Notes: a model not told the origin generated them from the letters alone. A stretch of 63,631 nt of DNA from Chloroflexota bacterium (GCA_026706395.1 JAPOYU010000091.1:1-63631), one strand, 5' to 3'; shown: positions 54,310-63,543, counted from the stretch's first letter. A program made the numbers and translations.

Positions 54310-55683
54310 CTAACTTTCCTTTGTGACGCTCAATGCCAACTCCTCCGCAAAGCCGATGTAGCTCCCCGGATTCAGTTGCAGAAGCCGCGCCTTTTCCTCG
54401 GCGGGAATGTCCAACTGACGAATGAATTCGCGTAATTCTTCCTGCGTTGTCTTTTTGCCGCGTGTCAGGTCTTTCAACTGTTCATAGGCATCGTTGACAT
54501 GATGCTTGCGCAAGACGGTCTGCACCGCTTCCGCCAGCACTTGCCAGTTGTTCTCAAGCTCATCTCCCAGCGCGCCATGATCCACTTCGAGTTTCGTCAA
54601 GCCGCGTCGGACGGAAATCAGAGCGAGATAACCGTGGGCGATCGCCACGCCATAGTTGCGCAGCGCCGACGAATCGCTCAGGTCTCGCTGCAGCCGAGAG
54701 ATCGGCAGCTTGTCCGCCAAGTGAGCGAAGTTGGCATTGCTTATGCCCAAATTGGCTTCAGCATTTTCGAAGTCGATGGGGTTAACCTTGTGCGGCATCG
54801 TCGACGATCCCACCTCCTGCGTCCGCGCTCGCTGCCGGAACGCGCCTAGTGAGATGTAAGCCCACATGTCGCGGCAGCAATCAAGCGAAACCGTGTTGAA
54901 CCGCATCAAAGAATGCGCCAATTCAGCCAGGTAATCATGCGATTCGATCTGCGTCGTCAACGGATTGAACGTCAAACCCAGCGACTCCACAAATCGCCGT
55001 GAGAAGTCAGGCCAGGCAAGCTCGGGATAGGCAAGGCAATGCGCGTTGTAGGCGCCGACGGCGCCATTAAACTTGCCCAGATATTCCTGCGATTCGATTG
55101 TTTGCAACTGTCGCTGAAGGCGATGAACGAACACGGCGATCTCTTTGCCCAGCGTGGTCGGGCTGGCAGGCTGACCGTGCGTCCGCCCCAGCATCGGAAT
55201 GGCGGCTGATTCGCGCGAGAATGTCTTCAATTTTCGCAGCAGGTCACGAGCAGCCGGCTGCCAGACCTCATGCATGACATCGCGAATCATCATCGCGTAA
55301 GCCAGGTTGTTGATGTCATCCGAGGTGCAAGCGAAATGCACCGATGCGGCTGATTCGCTCAAGCTGGTTCCTTGCAGGCGCTCGCGAACATAATACTCGA
55401 CGGCCTTTACGTCATGATTCGTCTGAGCTTCTATCGCTTTGATCCGGCCGGCCGCGTCATCATCGAAACTGTCTACAAGATTCTTCAAGAGCTCTCTCTC
55501 AGCCCGCGTAAACCGCCTGAGATGGCTGATAGCATCATTTTCCGACAGGGCGATTAGCCAGCGTATTTCCACGCGCAGACGATATTTCATCAGCGCCCAT
55601 TCGGAAAGATAGGCTTGCAGCGGCGCGGTCTTCCCCGAGTACCGTCCGTCCACCGGCGATATGGCATGCAAACTCGATCTCAC
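54310..55683 (-). CDS. purB: adenylosuccinate lyase
   Basis: 457-residue lyase acting twice in purine synthesis: SAICAR to AICAR, and adenylosuccinate to AMP, releasing fumarate. The N terminus L-x-A-I-S-P-V-D-G-R-Y matches the Escherichia coli type. T-S-D-D-I-N-N near 117-123, R-T-H-G-Q-P-A-S-P-T near 170-179 and the family signature S-S-T-M-P-H-K-V-N-P-I-D-F-E-N near 294-308 carry the catalytic His and Ser. Length matches the E. coli enzyme. A minus-strand TACAAT at 55716-55721 may be its -10. Confidence 0.94.
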   Translation of the reverse strand: MRSSLHAISPVDGRYSGKTAPLQAYLSEWALMKYRLRVEIRWLIALSENDAISHLRRFTRAERELLKNLVDSFDDDAAGRIKAIEAQTNHDVKAVEYYVRERLQGTSLSESAASVHFACTSDDINNLAYAMMIRDVMHEVWQPAARDLLRKLKTFSRESAAIPMLGRTHGQPASPTTLGKEIAVFVHRLQRQLQTIESQEYLGKFNGAVGAYNAHCLAYPELAWPDFSRRFVESLGLTFNPLTTQIESHDYLAELAHSLMRFNTVSLDCCRDMWAYISLGAFRQRARTQEVGSSTMPHKVNPIDFENAEANLGISNANFAHLADKLPISRLQRDLSDSSALRNYGVAIAHGYLALISVRRGLTKLEVDHGALGDELENNWQVLAEAVQTVLRKHHVNDAYEQLKDLTRGKKTTQEELREFIRQLDIPAEEKARLLQLNPGSYIGFAEELALSVTKES

Positions 55684-55832
55684 AACAACTGGCCTTTTGA
55701 ATAGGAAGCGCCCGTATTGTACACTGAACGAGTCGACTTTTCCGCTCGCGTACTGAAACCGCGTCCCGGATTACGCTGACGATTTTCGCCGCAGCTGGGC
55801 AACACTCCGCGCAAATCCCGCTTGAACAAATG

Positions 55833-55861
55833 TTCACATTTTGCCGAAAATCTGATATAAT
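55833..55861 (+). promoter_or_regulatory. near-consensus promoter in the purB/aguA gap
   Basis: TTCACA (55833-55838), exactly 17 bases, then TGA joined to TATAAT (55856-55861): five of six -35, perfect -10 and extended -10. Transcription would start near 55868, about 470 bases before the agmatine deiminase start. The RNA would include a long leader full of hairpins. Confidence 0.7.
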
Positions 55862-55935
55862 AGAGTCATGACTGCCTGCGCGCATAGCCCTCGCCACCCA
55901 ATCCAAACATGGCCGGACCCTGAACTTGGCCAGAT

Positions 55936-56269
55936 GGCCGAAAAAAGTTTTTCCCCCGGCCACATAGCCGACACCCCAACATCGCGGACCCGGCCCTGCC
56001 GAAGATTATCAATAAATGCTGCTTTTATGAGAGAAAAAAAGTTTCCGTCTATCGATAATCACTTATCGATAATCCTCCCGCTTGACGAATTCGATCCCTG
56101 CCGGTGCGCCAACCGCTCGATAATCCCGCTCTCAACCCTGCTCTTCGCCAGCGCGGAACCGGTTTCGCGGCGCTCGCTGCCTGCGCCCGGCTCAACAAGG
56201 ATTTCCAATAAAATCCGGTTTTGTTGGACAAAAAATATTTCCGTTTACGATAAAAATCCAACAAAACCG
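55936..56269 (+). repeat. cluster of A-tract hairpins with differing arms, in a long untranslated leader
   Basis: The 658-base gap 55684-56341 has no convincing gene. It contains three related elements, each with an A6-7 run followed by T3-5 and CC (55941-55954, 56034-56046, 56230-56242). Each is enclosed by inverted arms of different sequence: TGGCCG/CGGCCA (55935-55940/55957-55962); an 11-base arm pair with one mismatch (56004-56014/56050-56060); and a perfect 13-base pair (56216-56228/56257-56269). TATCGATAATC is also repeated at 56050 and 56064, and CGATAATCC recurs at 56118. The core is shared while the arms differ but stay self-complementary, as expected of selected RNA structure. The 157-codon frame across this region looks like chance. 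Confidence 0.5.
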
Positions 56270-56341
56270 CAATGTGTCTCAATCACCCGGCATAATCGCC
56301 GCAATCCCTGGATTCTCGACCAACACAGTGGAGCGTGTTGA

Positions 56342-57463
56342 ATGTCCAACCTGATTCAGTCGACCCCGCGCGCGGATGGCTTCCGCATGCCGGCGGAGTG
56401 GGAACCGCATTCGGGCTGCTGGATGCTTTGGCCGCAGCGGCGCGATACCTGGCGCAACGGCGGCAAACCAGCGCAATTCGCCTTTGTCGAAGTGGCGGCT
56501 CAGATCTCCCGCTTCGAGCCGGTTACGATGGGCGTCAATGCCGACCAGTTCGTGAATGCTCGGGCGATGCTTCCGCCTCAAGTCCGCGTGCTGGAAATCT
56601 CGAACAACGATGCCTGGCTGCGCGATAGCGGCGCGACCTTTGTAGTCAATGACAGCGGAGCAGCCCGAGGCGTTGACTGGACCTTCAATGCCTGGGGCGG
56701 CTTGCAGAAGATGATGTACCGCCCTTGGGACCAGGACGACTTGGTGCCGGCGAAGATGCTGGAGATTGAATCCCTCGATCGCTACAAAGCGCCGCTGGTG
56801 ATGGAAGGCGGCTCCTTTCATGTCGATGGCCAGGGGACTTTAATCACTACCGAGCAATGCCTGCTGCATCCCAATCGAAATCCCGACATGTCCAAGGCGG
56901 ATATCGAGCAGCACCTCGCCGACTACCTAAACATCTCGCGGATCATCTGGCTGCCGCGGGGGGTTTATGAAGATGAAACGGACGGTCATGTCGACAACTT
57001 GTGCTGCTTCGTGCGTCCGGGTGTGCTCGCCCTGACCTGGACTGATGACCGCGGCGATCCTCAATTCGAGCGGTCAGCGGAGGCTTACGACGCGCTTCGT
57101 TCAGCCCTAGATGCGAAAGGGCGACCGCTGGAAGTGCGCAAGATTCACCAGCCCGATCCAATGGCCATGACGGAAGAAGAGGCGTCGGGTCTCGATGTCG
57201 TCGCCGACGCGCTGCTCCGCCCGGCCGGCGAACGGCTTGCGGGATCCTACATCAACTTCTATATCGCCAATGGCGCAATCATACTGCCTCAATTCGACGA
57301 TCGTCATGACCAGGCGGCATCGCAGACACTGGCGCAATTATTCCCCGATCGCGAAGTCCTCGGCATTCGGGCCCGCGAGATTTTGCTGGGCGGCGGCAAC
57401 ATTCACTGCATTACCCAGCAGCAACCAGCCGCCCGGCCAAAACTGACCGAACGGGAATCGTGA
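56342..57463 (+). CDS. aguA: agmatine deiminase
   Basis: 373-residue pentein-fold enzyme converting agmatine to N-carbamoylputrescine and ammonia, a step toward putrescine. The catalytic cysteine is C356 in G-G-G-N-I-H-C-I-T-Q-Q. Other signature parts are P-A-E-W-E-P-H near 17-23, D-A-W-L-R-D-S-G near 90-97, M-E-G-G-S-F-H-V-D near 154-162 and E-T-D-G-H-V-D-N near 211-218 with the active His. Length and motifs are normal. ATG 56342 immediately follows a TGA of an upstream chance frame. No carbamoylputrescine amidohydrolase gene is visible next to it. Confidence 0.92.
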   Translation: MSNLIQSTPRADGFRMPAEWEPHSGCWMLWPQRRDTWRNGGKPAQFAFVEVAAQISRFEPVTMGVNADQFVNARAMLPPQVRVLEISNNDAWLRDSGATFVVNDSGAARGVDWTFNAWGGLQKMMYRPWDQDDLVPAKMLEIESLDRYKAPLVMEGGSFHVDGQGTLITTEQCLLHPNRNPDMSKADIEQHLADYLNISRIIWLPRGVYEDETDGHVDNLCCFVRPGVLALTWTDDRGDPQFERSAEAYDALRSALDAKGRPLEVRKIHQPDPMAMTEEEASGLDVVADALLRPAGERLAGSYINFYIANGAIILPQFDDRHDQAASQTLAQLFPDREVLGIRAREILLGGGNIHCITQQQPAARPKLTERES

Positions 57464-57464
57464 A

Positions 57465-57746
57465 ATGTCCGAGTATGTCACGGTGGAAGTCGAATTCGGC
57501 GACGATCCTGATAGCGCCGATCTATTCATTAATCAGACACTAACTGAGGAGGACTTAGAACATTACGATAGTCCGGCAGCCGGCGATCTCGGCTCGCCAA
57601 TCGCGCAAATGCTCTTCGCGGCGGCAGATGGCATCCAGAAGCTGACAATCAGCCGAGATTGTCTCACGATAACCAGGCAAGCGGATTATCCTTGGGAAGC
57701 GCTAATTGCCGAAGTTCGCGTTGCCCTGCGCGATTGGTATCTCTAG
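57465..57746 (+). CDS. Nfu/NifU N-terminal domain protein
   Basis: 93 residues, one base after aguA and so co-transcribed. The Nfu_N domain is recognisable from S-P-I-A-Q-M-L-F-A-A-A-D-G-I-Q-K-L-T-I and T-I-T-R-Q-A-D-Y-P-W-E-A-L. The CxxC-bearing scaffold domain of full Nfu is absent, so it cannot hold an iron-sulfur cluster itself. Stand-alone versions may serve as adaptors in cluster delivery; their role is not established. Confidence 0.78.
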   Translation: MSEYVTVEVEFGDDPDSADLFINQTLTEEDLEHYDSPAAGDLGSPIAQMLFAAADGIQKLTISRDCLTITRQADYPWEALIAEVRVALRDWYL

Positions 57747-57747
57747 G

Positions 57748-58080
57748 TTAATTCGTATCATGCTTAGAAATGTCTCTGGGGATGATAGGCTGATCCTTGG
57801 CTGGCGCGCCGCTGGCTCTGTCTCCCTCGCCAACTTGCTTGAACAATTCGCCGGCCTGTCTCTGATCGCCAGACTCAAGCACCGAAAGCATTTCGCCGCT
57901 AGACATTTTGCGGTAGTCCCGATGCAATCCGGAAATCGAAACTTGGGAAATCAATCGAGCCAACTCGGCGGAACCACATTGCGGACAATTAGGCGCGGCG
58001 CTGTCATATTCGGAATATGTACGGTATGTGACGGTGAAAACCTCCCCGCAGTTCTTACAGCGGAATTCGTATCGCGGCAT
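57748..58080 (-). CDS. FmdB-family zinc-ribbon protein
   Basis: 110 residues beginning M-P-R-Y-E-F-R-C-K-N-C-G, with a second C-P-Q-C-G pair near 32-36, the FmdB-type zinc ribbon. The C-terminal half is polar and probably disordered. FmdB was named for a suspected regulator of formamidase, but most members are uncharacterised. It lies 19 bases after the dihydroorotate-dehydrogenase-like gene on the same strand and ends one base from the convergent Nfu-type gene. Confidence 0.85.
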   Translation of the reverse strand: MPRYEFRCKNCGEVFTVTYRTYSEYDSAAPNCPQCGSAELARLISQVSISGLHRDYRKMSSGEMLSVLESGDQRQAGELFKQVGEGDRASGAPAKDQPIIPRDISKHDTN

Positions 58081-58099
58081 GCTGCCAGTCGCTTTCTAC

Positions 58100-59029
58100 C
58101 TAGGTCGTATCGGCGTTTGCGCTCGGCGGCGTCACGCGGCGCTGCAGCGCTTCGGTATGGCCCATGTCGGGATTCCATTCGTCGAGGAGGGCGTCTTTTT
58201 GCCTCGTGGCGATCCAGCCGCCGAGATCGCGCGCAATTCGCTCGAGCATTTTCGGCTGCGCCCAAGTCGCTGTATCAACTTGAACGGCGATCGCCCCGGC
58301 TTCGATGTAATCGCGGGCGTCCTGCGGCGAATGAATGCCGCCACAGCCTATGATCGGAAGCTCTTCGGGAATCTCCCGGCGCAGTCTGCCGACCATGCGC
58401 AGGATCATGGGTTTGATAAGCGGGCCGTAAACCCGGCCGCTTATGAGGCGCCCGCTGTGGGCGTCGCGCGCGGTACCGCGGGGAGCGGCGGTCATGACCA
58501 AGGCATCGGCTCCCGCTTCAGCTACCGGCAAAGCCAATTGCTGGCACTCATAAAACGGCAGGCGCACGAGCAGAGGCTTTTCCATTTTCGCCGCCGCACG
58601 GACAATGGCGAGCGCCTCCACTGCCTCCAGGCCGTCGCTCAAGCCCAGCTCCACCGCCGCTACCTCATCGACTTCATCAAGCAGGCTTGACGCCCCTTCA
58701 ATCTGTCGGACCGTTGTGCCAACCAGATGCAATATCACGGGAATGGGCAAATTCGCCCAAGCCTTGCGATTGCGACTGAGCACTCGATTGAGACCAGGAT
58801 TAGGCAGACCGGTATGCAAGAGCACTCCCGCATCGAGGGGGATCATTCGTGTGCCAGCTGCCGGATTCCAAGCATCAACTGTCACCGGATTCGTTACAAG
58901 CGCGCCGAGCTTCTCGTAGTCGATCAAACCCTTGTAGCTGTCAGCGAAGCCGAGTGTTCCGGCCGCGGGCATCACCGGGGTGGATACGATTAGACTGTAT
59001 TTGCCGGGCCGTACGATCTCGATCGCCAT
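58100..59029 (-). CDS. dihydroorotate dehydrogenase-like protein (class 1B type, degenerate active site)
   Basis: 309-residue FMN TIM-barrel protein. V-T-N-P-V-T near 45-50, the strand E-K-P-L-L-V-R-L-P near 150 and the phosphate-binding P-I-I-G-C-G-G-I-H-S near 225-234 fit PyrD class 1B. However, the active-site segment that normally reads N-x-S-C-P-N is here V-E-L-G-L-S-D-G (about 125-132), with no catalytic cysteine. Its partner, a PyrK-like reductase subunit, is encoded 13 bases upstream in the same operon. It may have changed substrate, for example to another dihydropyrimidine-like compound, or be a divergent PyrD. Confidence 0.7.
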   Translation of the reverse strand: MAIEIVRPGKYSLIVSTPVMPAAGTLGFADSYKGLIDYEKLGALVTNPVTVDAWNPAAGTRMIPLDAGVLLHTGLPNPGLNRVLSRNRKAWANLPIPVILHLVGTTVRQIEGASSLLDEVDEVAAVELGLSDGLEAVEALAIVRAAAKMEKPLLVRLPFYECQQLALPVAEAGADALVMTAAPRGTARDAHSGRLISGRVYGPLIKPMILRMVGRLRREIPEELPIIGCGGIHSPQDARDYIEAGAIAVQVDTATWAQPKMLERIARDLGGWIATRQKDALLDEWNPDMGHTEALQRRVTPPSANADTT

Positions 59030-59042
59030 GAGAGCCCAAATC

Positions 59043-59801
59043 CTAGTTCAGACGTAAGGTGGTTAAATCAAAGGCGGGACCATCCACGCATTGCAGCCTT
59101 TTAGAGCCGCTTAGATTCAGCATGCAGGCATGGCAAGCGCCGACGCCACATGGCAACGGGCGCTGCAAGACGCCAAATGCGTAGTTCACCGGCACATCGT
59201 TGCGCCGTTCTCGCATAAGCCGCATGATGTCCGCAAAGTACTTCAACTCATCGCCCGGCCCCGCGACGGCGAATACCTGATCAGCCCAGCCCAAGGTCAT
59301 AACCATATCGCTCCAGGTCAAATTGTCCTCGGCGATAATTATCTCCACTTCGACCGGCAAGTGATCTGTCTCGTATTGCCTGGCGCTGCCCATCAGCACC
59401 ATTGTTACGCTCGCCTGTCTTTCCAGCAATGAGCGAAGCATCAGCAGCAGCGGAATCGGCGGCGAGTGATAAGCGATAAGCAAGATGTTGCGCAGCTTCT
59501 GGCGGAAGCGGAATGGCTGCCCTACCGGACCGATGACGCTCAACAGCTGTCCCGGAACAAACTGCTCATTCGCAGGCAGTTCGATGGTCAAAATATTGCT
59601 GGCATGCGCTTCGACCGGGAACCAGAGTGCGCGCAGATAAGGGTCCCAGCGTTCCGCTTCGTAGTCTTTTTCAATGCGCCGCACCAGCAGCGCTTGCCCC
59701 GGAAGGATCGATGACAGCGATTGGTCAACCGCTAGTTCCAGCCGCTGCCGGTCGCGGTTGATTCGTTTGATCCGCTCGATATAGGCTTGCGTTTCTCTCA
59801 T
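59043..59801 (-). CDS. PyrK-like electron-transfer subunit (FAD, [2Fe-2S])
   Basis: 252 residues, ATG 59801 behind GGCAGGGG. A ferredoxin-reductase-like FAD/NAD module (about 1-200) is followed by a C-terminal cluster motif C-G-V-G-A-C-H-A-C with a later C in R-L-Q-C-V-D-G, the [2Fe-2S] ligands of PyrK. PyrK passes electrons from PyrDB flavin to NAD+. Here it pairs with the DHODH-like protein just downstream. The family often shows this gene order (pyrK then pyrD), which supports a working complex. Confidence 0.78.
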   Translation of the reverse strand: MRETQAYIERIKRINRDRQRLELAVDQSLSSILPGQALLVRRIEKDYEAERWDPYLRALWFPVEAHASNILTIELPANEQFVPGQLLSVIGPVGQPFRFRQKLRNILLIAYHSPPIPLLLMLRSLLERQASVTMVLMGSARQYETDHLPVEVEIIIAEDNLTWSDMVMTLGWADQVFAVAGPGDELKYFADIMRLMRERRNDVPVNYAFGVLQRPLPCGVGACHACMLNLSGSKRLQCVDGPAFDLTTLRLN

Positions 59802-59904
59802 GCGCCCCTGCCCTGTTGTCAGGCATTATAGTCGGATTGGATGGCTGGGACAAAGGGGTGGGCACGCCGCTTGCGCCTGGCTGCCCAAAGCCACCGGGTT
59901 GTAC

Positions 59905-61488
59905 TCAGTCTTCGTGTATGAAGCTGTATAACTCAAACGGTATCTCGCCAGCTTCCGCAAGATGCGCCGCCAATACAAATCGCGGGTCTGTTTCCGCGGC
60001 GAGGTAGAGGGGGTCAAGGGCCGGGCGCGCCGCCGGCATGAGCAGATAGTCGATCTCGAAAGTCCGAGCCAGCGCCAAGGTATCCTCGCGCGAAGCCAAG
60101 GGTGTCACCACCGATGAATAACCGAACACGCTTAGTACGTATGGATCTTGGGACATAAGGCGGAGTTCGCCGTCACCGGTCTTATCGGGCAGCGCCTCCA
60201 GCCTGTCCACCAATACTTGCATACTTTGATAGAATCTGTCGGAGTTTGCTGTCTCCTGTCTGACCAGATCGTAACTACTCCAAGCCAGCCAGGCTAGCGA
60301 AATCAGCAGGAAGGCATAGCGCCATTCGCTGCGGCGCCGCGTCAGTTTTTCAATAGCAATAGCGCCGGCCGGTATCAACAGCGGCATTATGGTCAGAAAA
60401 ATCTTCTTAAAACTCCCGCCTTGGTTATGCACCGGCATCAGCATCGGATATACAGCTAAGATCCCGACTATCCAAATCAGCGCCGGCAAGAGCTTCTGCA
60501 ACACAGCTCCATTTACCTTGGAACAACTCCAAAAGACTCCGGCAGGCACAAGAAACACAAGGGGCAACTGAAGCGAAACGGCCATCTGTTTCAGCGCCGC
60601 TCCCAGTTCGAAGATCCTCTTTCCAATAAGCTCTACAACGCCTCGGCGCTCCAGCATGGATTCAAACGTTACCGGTATGCCGTAAGCATAGAGATCACGC
60701 GGCTCGACCATGAACGGCATTCTGCTCATCTGGGGGCTGCCCAGCGTTCCGATCTCATTCAGATTGCGAATATGCCAAGGCGCCACCGTCAAACCAAGAG
60801 CCGCTACCATTAGCAATACGTCCGCGCGGCGCGCCCGCTGTATACCTCTGCCCTCCGCCAGCAACAGATACGCGATCAGCAAGGAAAACAATATGATGGA
60901 GTCATTGCGCGTTAAGTGAGCCAGGCCAAACAACACTCCAGCCAGCAAGAATCCGAGCCTTTTGCCGGATTGCAGCGCGCCGTTCACAAGTAGAGAAGCC
61001 GACACAACCAAGGCCATATTTACAATCGTGGTATCGGTTCGCAGAGAATTGAGCACGAATTCCGGAAGAACGGCTGCAAAAGCCGCAGCCATTAATGCGG
61101 ACGAGGCGGACTGACCAAGCTGCTTTGTCGCCAGGAATACAAGCGCCGGAATCAGCGAGCCCGCCACGATAAATAGCGCCAATGCCGCGTGCACATTGGC
61201 GCCCCCAGCCGCCATTCCGAGCGCTACAAGAACGCCCGGAACGGGCATCCAATGATCTGTTGCGTGCGTCAGTTCAACCGGCATTCGGGCGTAGTGCCAG
61301 ACGTAGTTAATGGTGAAGCCTTTGCCTTCCGACAGCCGTCGCCCAAGGTTGTAGTAATGCACCGGGTCGTTTATCCCCGGATTGCGGACCAAGGTCAAGA
61401 GCGCCAGCCGGAAGGCGAACGCAAGCACGGTAATCGCCAGCAATCTCACATGAGCTGACTTCATGCCGCCGCCAGTCATCCTTGTCAT
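59905..61488 (-). CDS. glycosyltransferase family 39-like membrane protein
   Basis: 527 residues with about ten to twelve membrane helices. The first large loop holds G-I-N-D-P-V-H-Y-Y-N-L-G-R-R-L-S-E-G-K-G-F, the acidic-aromatic segment shared by dolichyl/undecaprenyl-phosphate sugar transferases (ArnT, PMT). Such enzymes take a sugar from a lipid-phosphate donor and attach it outside the membrane. ATG 61488 follows GGGACAGG; an inner Met at 61464 is possible. It is divergent from a second, related gene, with only 59 bases between starts. Confidence 0.75.
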   Translation of the reverse strand: MTRMTGGGMKSAHVRLLAITVLAFAFRLALLTLVRNPGINDPVHYYNLGRRLSEGKGFTINYVWHYARMPVELTHATDHWMPVPGVLVALGMAAGGANVHAALALFIVAGSLIPALVFLATKQLGQSASSALMAAAFAAVLPEFVLNSLRTDTTIVNMALVVSASLLVNGALQSGKRLGFLLAGVLFGLAHLTRNDSIILFSLLIAYLLLAEGRGIQRARRADVLLMVAALGLTVAPWHIRNLNEIGTLGSPQMSRMPFMVEPRDLYAYGIPVTFESMLERRGVVELIGKRIFELGAALKQMAVSLQLPLVFLVPAGVFWSCSKVNGAVLQKLLPALIWIVGILAVYPMLMPVHNQGGSFKKIFLTIMPLLIPAGAIAIEKLTRRRSEWRYAFLLISLAWLAWSSYDLVRQETANSDRFYQSMQVLVDRLEALPDKTGDGELRLMSQDPYVLSVFGYSSVVTPLASREDTLALARTFEIDYLLMPAARPALDPLYLAAETDPRFVLAAHLAEAGEIPFELYSFIHED

Positions 61489-61547
61489 TTACCTGTCCCG
61501 ATACTACCATCTGGCAAGACCTTACCTTATGTCAAGATGAGAATTTG

Positions 61548-62954
61548 ATGCCGGCGGACATCCGCTTTTTCAGATTGATATGGATCATCCTGCTGACCGG
61601 GCTATTGTTGCGTCTCGCATTTTCCCTTTCACAGCCCACATATTCCACATTCGACACCGCGCGCGGGGGCGATACCGGCTGGTACCTGGCAAACGGCTAT
61701 GGCTTCTTCAGCGGCGAGAAGCATGGTTGGGTGGAAAAAATGCCCTTTTACATCGAGAGAATCCCTACGCCGCCCTTATATATTCTTTACGCCGGTTTCT
61801 TTCAGCAGGTCTTGAGCAGGCACGAGACCATTCTAGCCATGCGCTTGTTGCAGTGCTTGGCGTCAATGGCGACTGTCTATCTCGCTTTTCGACTGTCTCT
61901 TCTGATCTCGCGCGATCGTCGCGTCGCATCGCTCATAACTTTTCTAGCAGCGTTTCATCCCGCATTCGTTGTTGAACCGGCAAACATCGCTACTGAAACT
62001 CTTTATGTTTTTTTTCTCGCCTTGGGCTTCTGGATATACCTGAATTACGTAGTCAATGCGCTCTTTCTCCAATGTACGTACAAGGTAGGTCCGCAAGCGG
62101 CAATAATTCTGACGGCAATGGCCTTTGCTTTGGCGACCTTGACACGCGCTGTAGCAGTGTTATTCCCCTTTGTAATTGTTCTGCACCTTCTGCTGCTGGG
62201 ACGCCGTCAACTTTCAACCGTTTGGCGGCGGCTTAGCGTCCTCTTGATTGTAGTGTATGCCCTCGTTGTCGCGACCTGGACCATTTACAATATCGTTCTT
62301 TGGGGCCGGCTAGTAATTGTAAGCGACCAGTTGCTGCCTGCGCTGTGGCGCGGGGCTGTAACTCAAGACGGTTCTCCGGCGCAGAATGACGCGCTCTTGC
62401 TCCAGGACAGTGAAGTGAACAGCAACGATGACTGCCACCCTGACTGCAAATATCAGCACCCGCCAGAACTCTATTTGGAGCAGATTGGAGAATCCGTAGA
62501 AGATGACATCGCCGGTTTCATCGCTCGCCGACTCAAGGAACTATCTTTCTCGCTGATCCAACCGCATGGCACGGCGGAATTCGGAGGGGCCAGCATCAGA
62601 GAAGCGGCTGGCGAACTACTGCGTCAGAATCGCTCGCTTGAAGGGATAATAACCGTCTTGCAGTTGGAAGGGTTTGCGCTTAAGGGCGTCGTATGGATTA
62701 TTCACCTCGGTGGGATGGCCTTGGGATTACTCGGCATGTGGCATTCGCGGGGTAATCTTTGGCTAACCTTTCCCTTGGTCGGATTCGTTCTGTATACGAT
62801 TGTCGCGCATTTATTCCTGCTGGCGTTGCCGCGATATATGTTTCCGCTGGAGGTCGTGTGGCTGATTTTCGCTGGAATCAGCGCGGTAAAGCTCTACGAT
62901 CATTGGCGAGGGCGAGCCAATGAGTCGTCATCCGTGTCGCTCGAAGCTGGCTGA
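61548..62954 (+). CDS. glycosyltransferase family 39-like membrane protein
   Basis: 468 residues from ATG 61548 (GATGAG upstream; the frame extends to TTG 61482). Multi-helix protein whose first loop has the R-G-G-D-T-G-W-Y-L-A-N-G-Y motif, comparable to the acidic first-loop motif of lipid-linked sugar transferases. The middle soluble region (about 290-360) contains paired cysteines (D-D-C-H-P-D-C-K). Acceptor and donor are unknown. It is head-to-head with the other GT39-like gene, suggesting joint work on a cell-surface glycan. Confidence 0.75.
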   Translation: MPADIRFFRLIWIILLTGLLLRLAFSLSQPTYSTFDTARGGDTGWYLANGYGFFSGEKHGWVEKMPFYIERIPTPPLYILYAGFFQQVLSRHETILAMRLLQCLASMATVYLAFRLSLLISRDRRVASLITFLAAFHPAFVVEPANIATETLYVFFLALGFWIYLNYVVNALFLQCTYKVGPQAAIILTAMAFALATLTRAVAVLFPFVIVLHLLLLGRRQLSTVWRRLSVLLIVVYALVVATWTIYNIVLWGRLVIVSDQLLPALWRGAVTQDGSPAQNDALLLQDSEVNSNDDCHPDCKYQHPPELYLEQIGESVEDDIAGFIARRLKELSFSLIQPHGTAEFGGASIREAAGELLRQNRSLEGIITVLQLEGFALKGVVWIIHLGGMALGLLGMWHSRGNLWLTFPLVGFVLYTIVAHLFLLALPRYMFPLEVVWLIFAGISAVKLYDHWRGRANESSSVSLEAG

Positions 62955-62997
62955 AGAACGAGTGTCAACTGACAAGACTGTTGAGGAGAGTTGCGCC

Positions 62998-63543
62998 TTG
63001 AAAATCTACACCAGGACCGGCGACGCCGGGGAGACGGCTCTTTTCAGCGGGGGCCGCGTAGCCAAGACGCATCTTCGCGTCGAAGCCTTTGGCGCCATCG
63101 ACGAGCTAAACTCCCTAATTGGCGTCGTGCGGGCGGCGGAGCTGAGTACCCGGGCCGACAACTGGCTGCGACAGGTGCAAATGCAGCTCTTTCATCTGGG
63201 CGCGGATTTGGCGACGCCCTTGGACGCGAAGGCCGACTGGATTTCACGAATCAGTGACGCGGATATTGAATGGCTGGAAGCCACAATCGATGAAATGACG
63301 TCCGAGCTGGAACCGCTGAAAAATTTCATCTTGCCCGGGGGCACGGCGGCGGCGGCGAACTTGCAGCTGTCGCGGGCAGTTTGCCGCCGCGCGGAGCGTC
63401 AGTTGGTCGCCTTGAAGCAAGAGGACGATATAGGAGACTATGCCTTGGCCTATGTCAACCGGCTATCCGATTGGCTATTCACGTTGGCGCGCTACGAGAA
63501 TTTGCAGGCGGGAGAGCCTGAAACCAAGTGGAGTATGCGCTGA
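62998..63543 (+). CDS. cob(I)alamin adenosyltransferase, PduO type
   Basis: About 181 residues from TTG 62998, nine bases after GGAG. The frame continues upstream to 62920, but that part overlaps the previous gene and is not family-like. It starts K-I-Y-T-R-T-G-D-A-G-E-T-A-L-F, the ATP-binding N-terminal motif of PduO-type enzymes. R-V-E-A-F-G-A-I-D-E-L-N-S near 26-38 and the R-R-A-E-R segment near 127-131 follow. It attaches adenosine from ATP to reduced cobalamin, making the cofactor of methylmalonyl-CoA mutase and diol dehydratases. It lies 43 bases after the GT39-like gene. Confidence 0.9.
   Translation: MKIYTRTGDAGETALFSGGRVAKTHLRVEAFGAIDELNSLIGVVRAAELSTRADNWLRQVQMQLFHLGADLATPLDAKADWISRISDADIEWLEATIDEMTSELEPLKNFILPGGTAAAANLQLSRAVCRRAERQLVALKQEDDIGDYALAYVNRLSDWLFTLARYENLQAGEPETKWSMR

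Noticed and set aside
55868..56341. 157-codon open frame starting at the expected transcript start in the purB/aguA gap
   Set aside because: Its translation is rich in Pro, Arg, Cys and His with no domain pattern. It runs straight through the structured hairpin elements and has no ribosome site. I treat it as untranslated leader.
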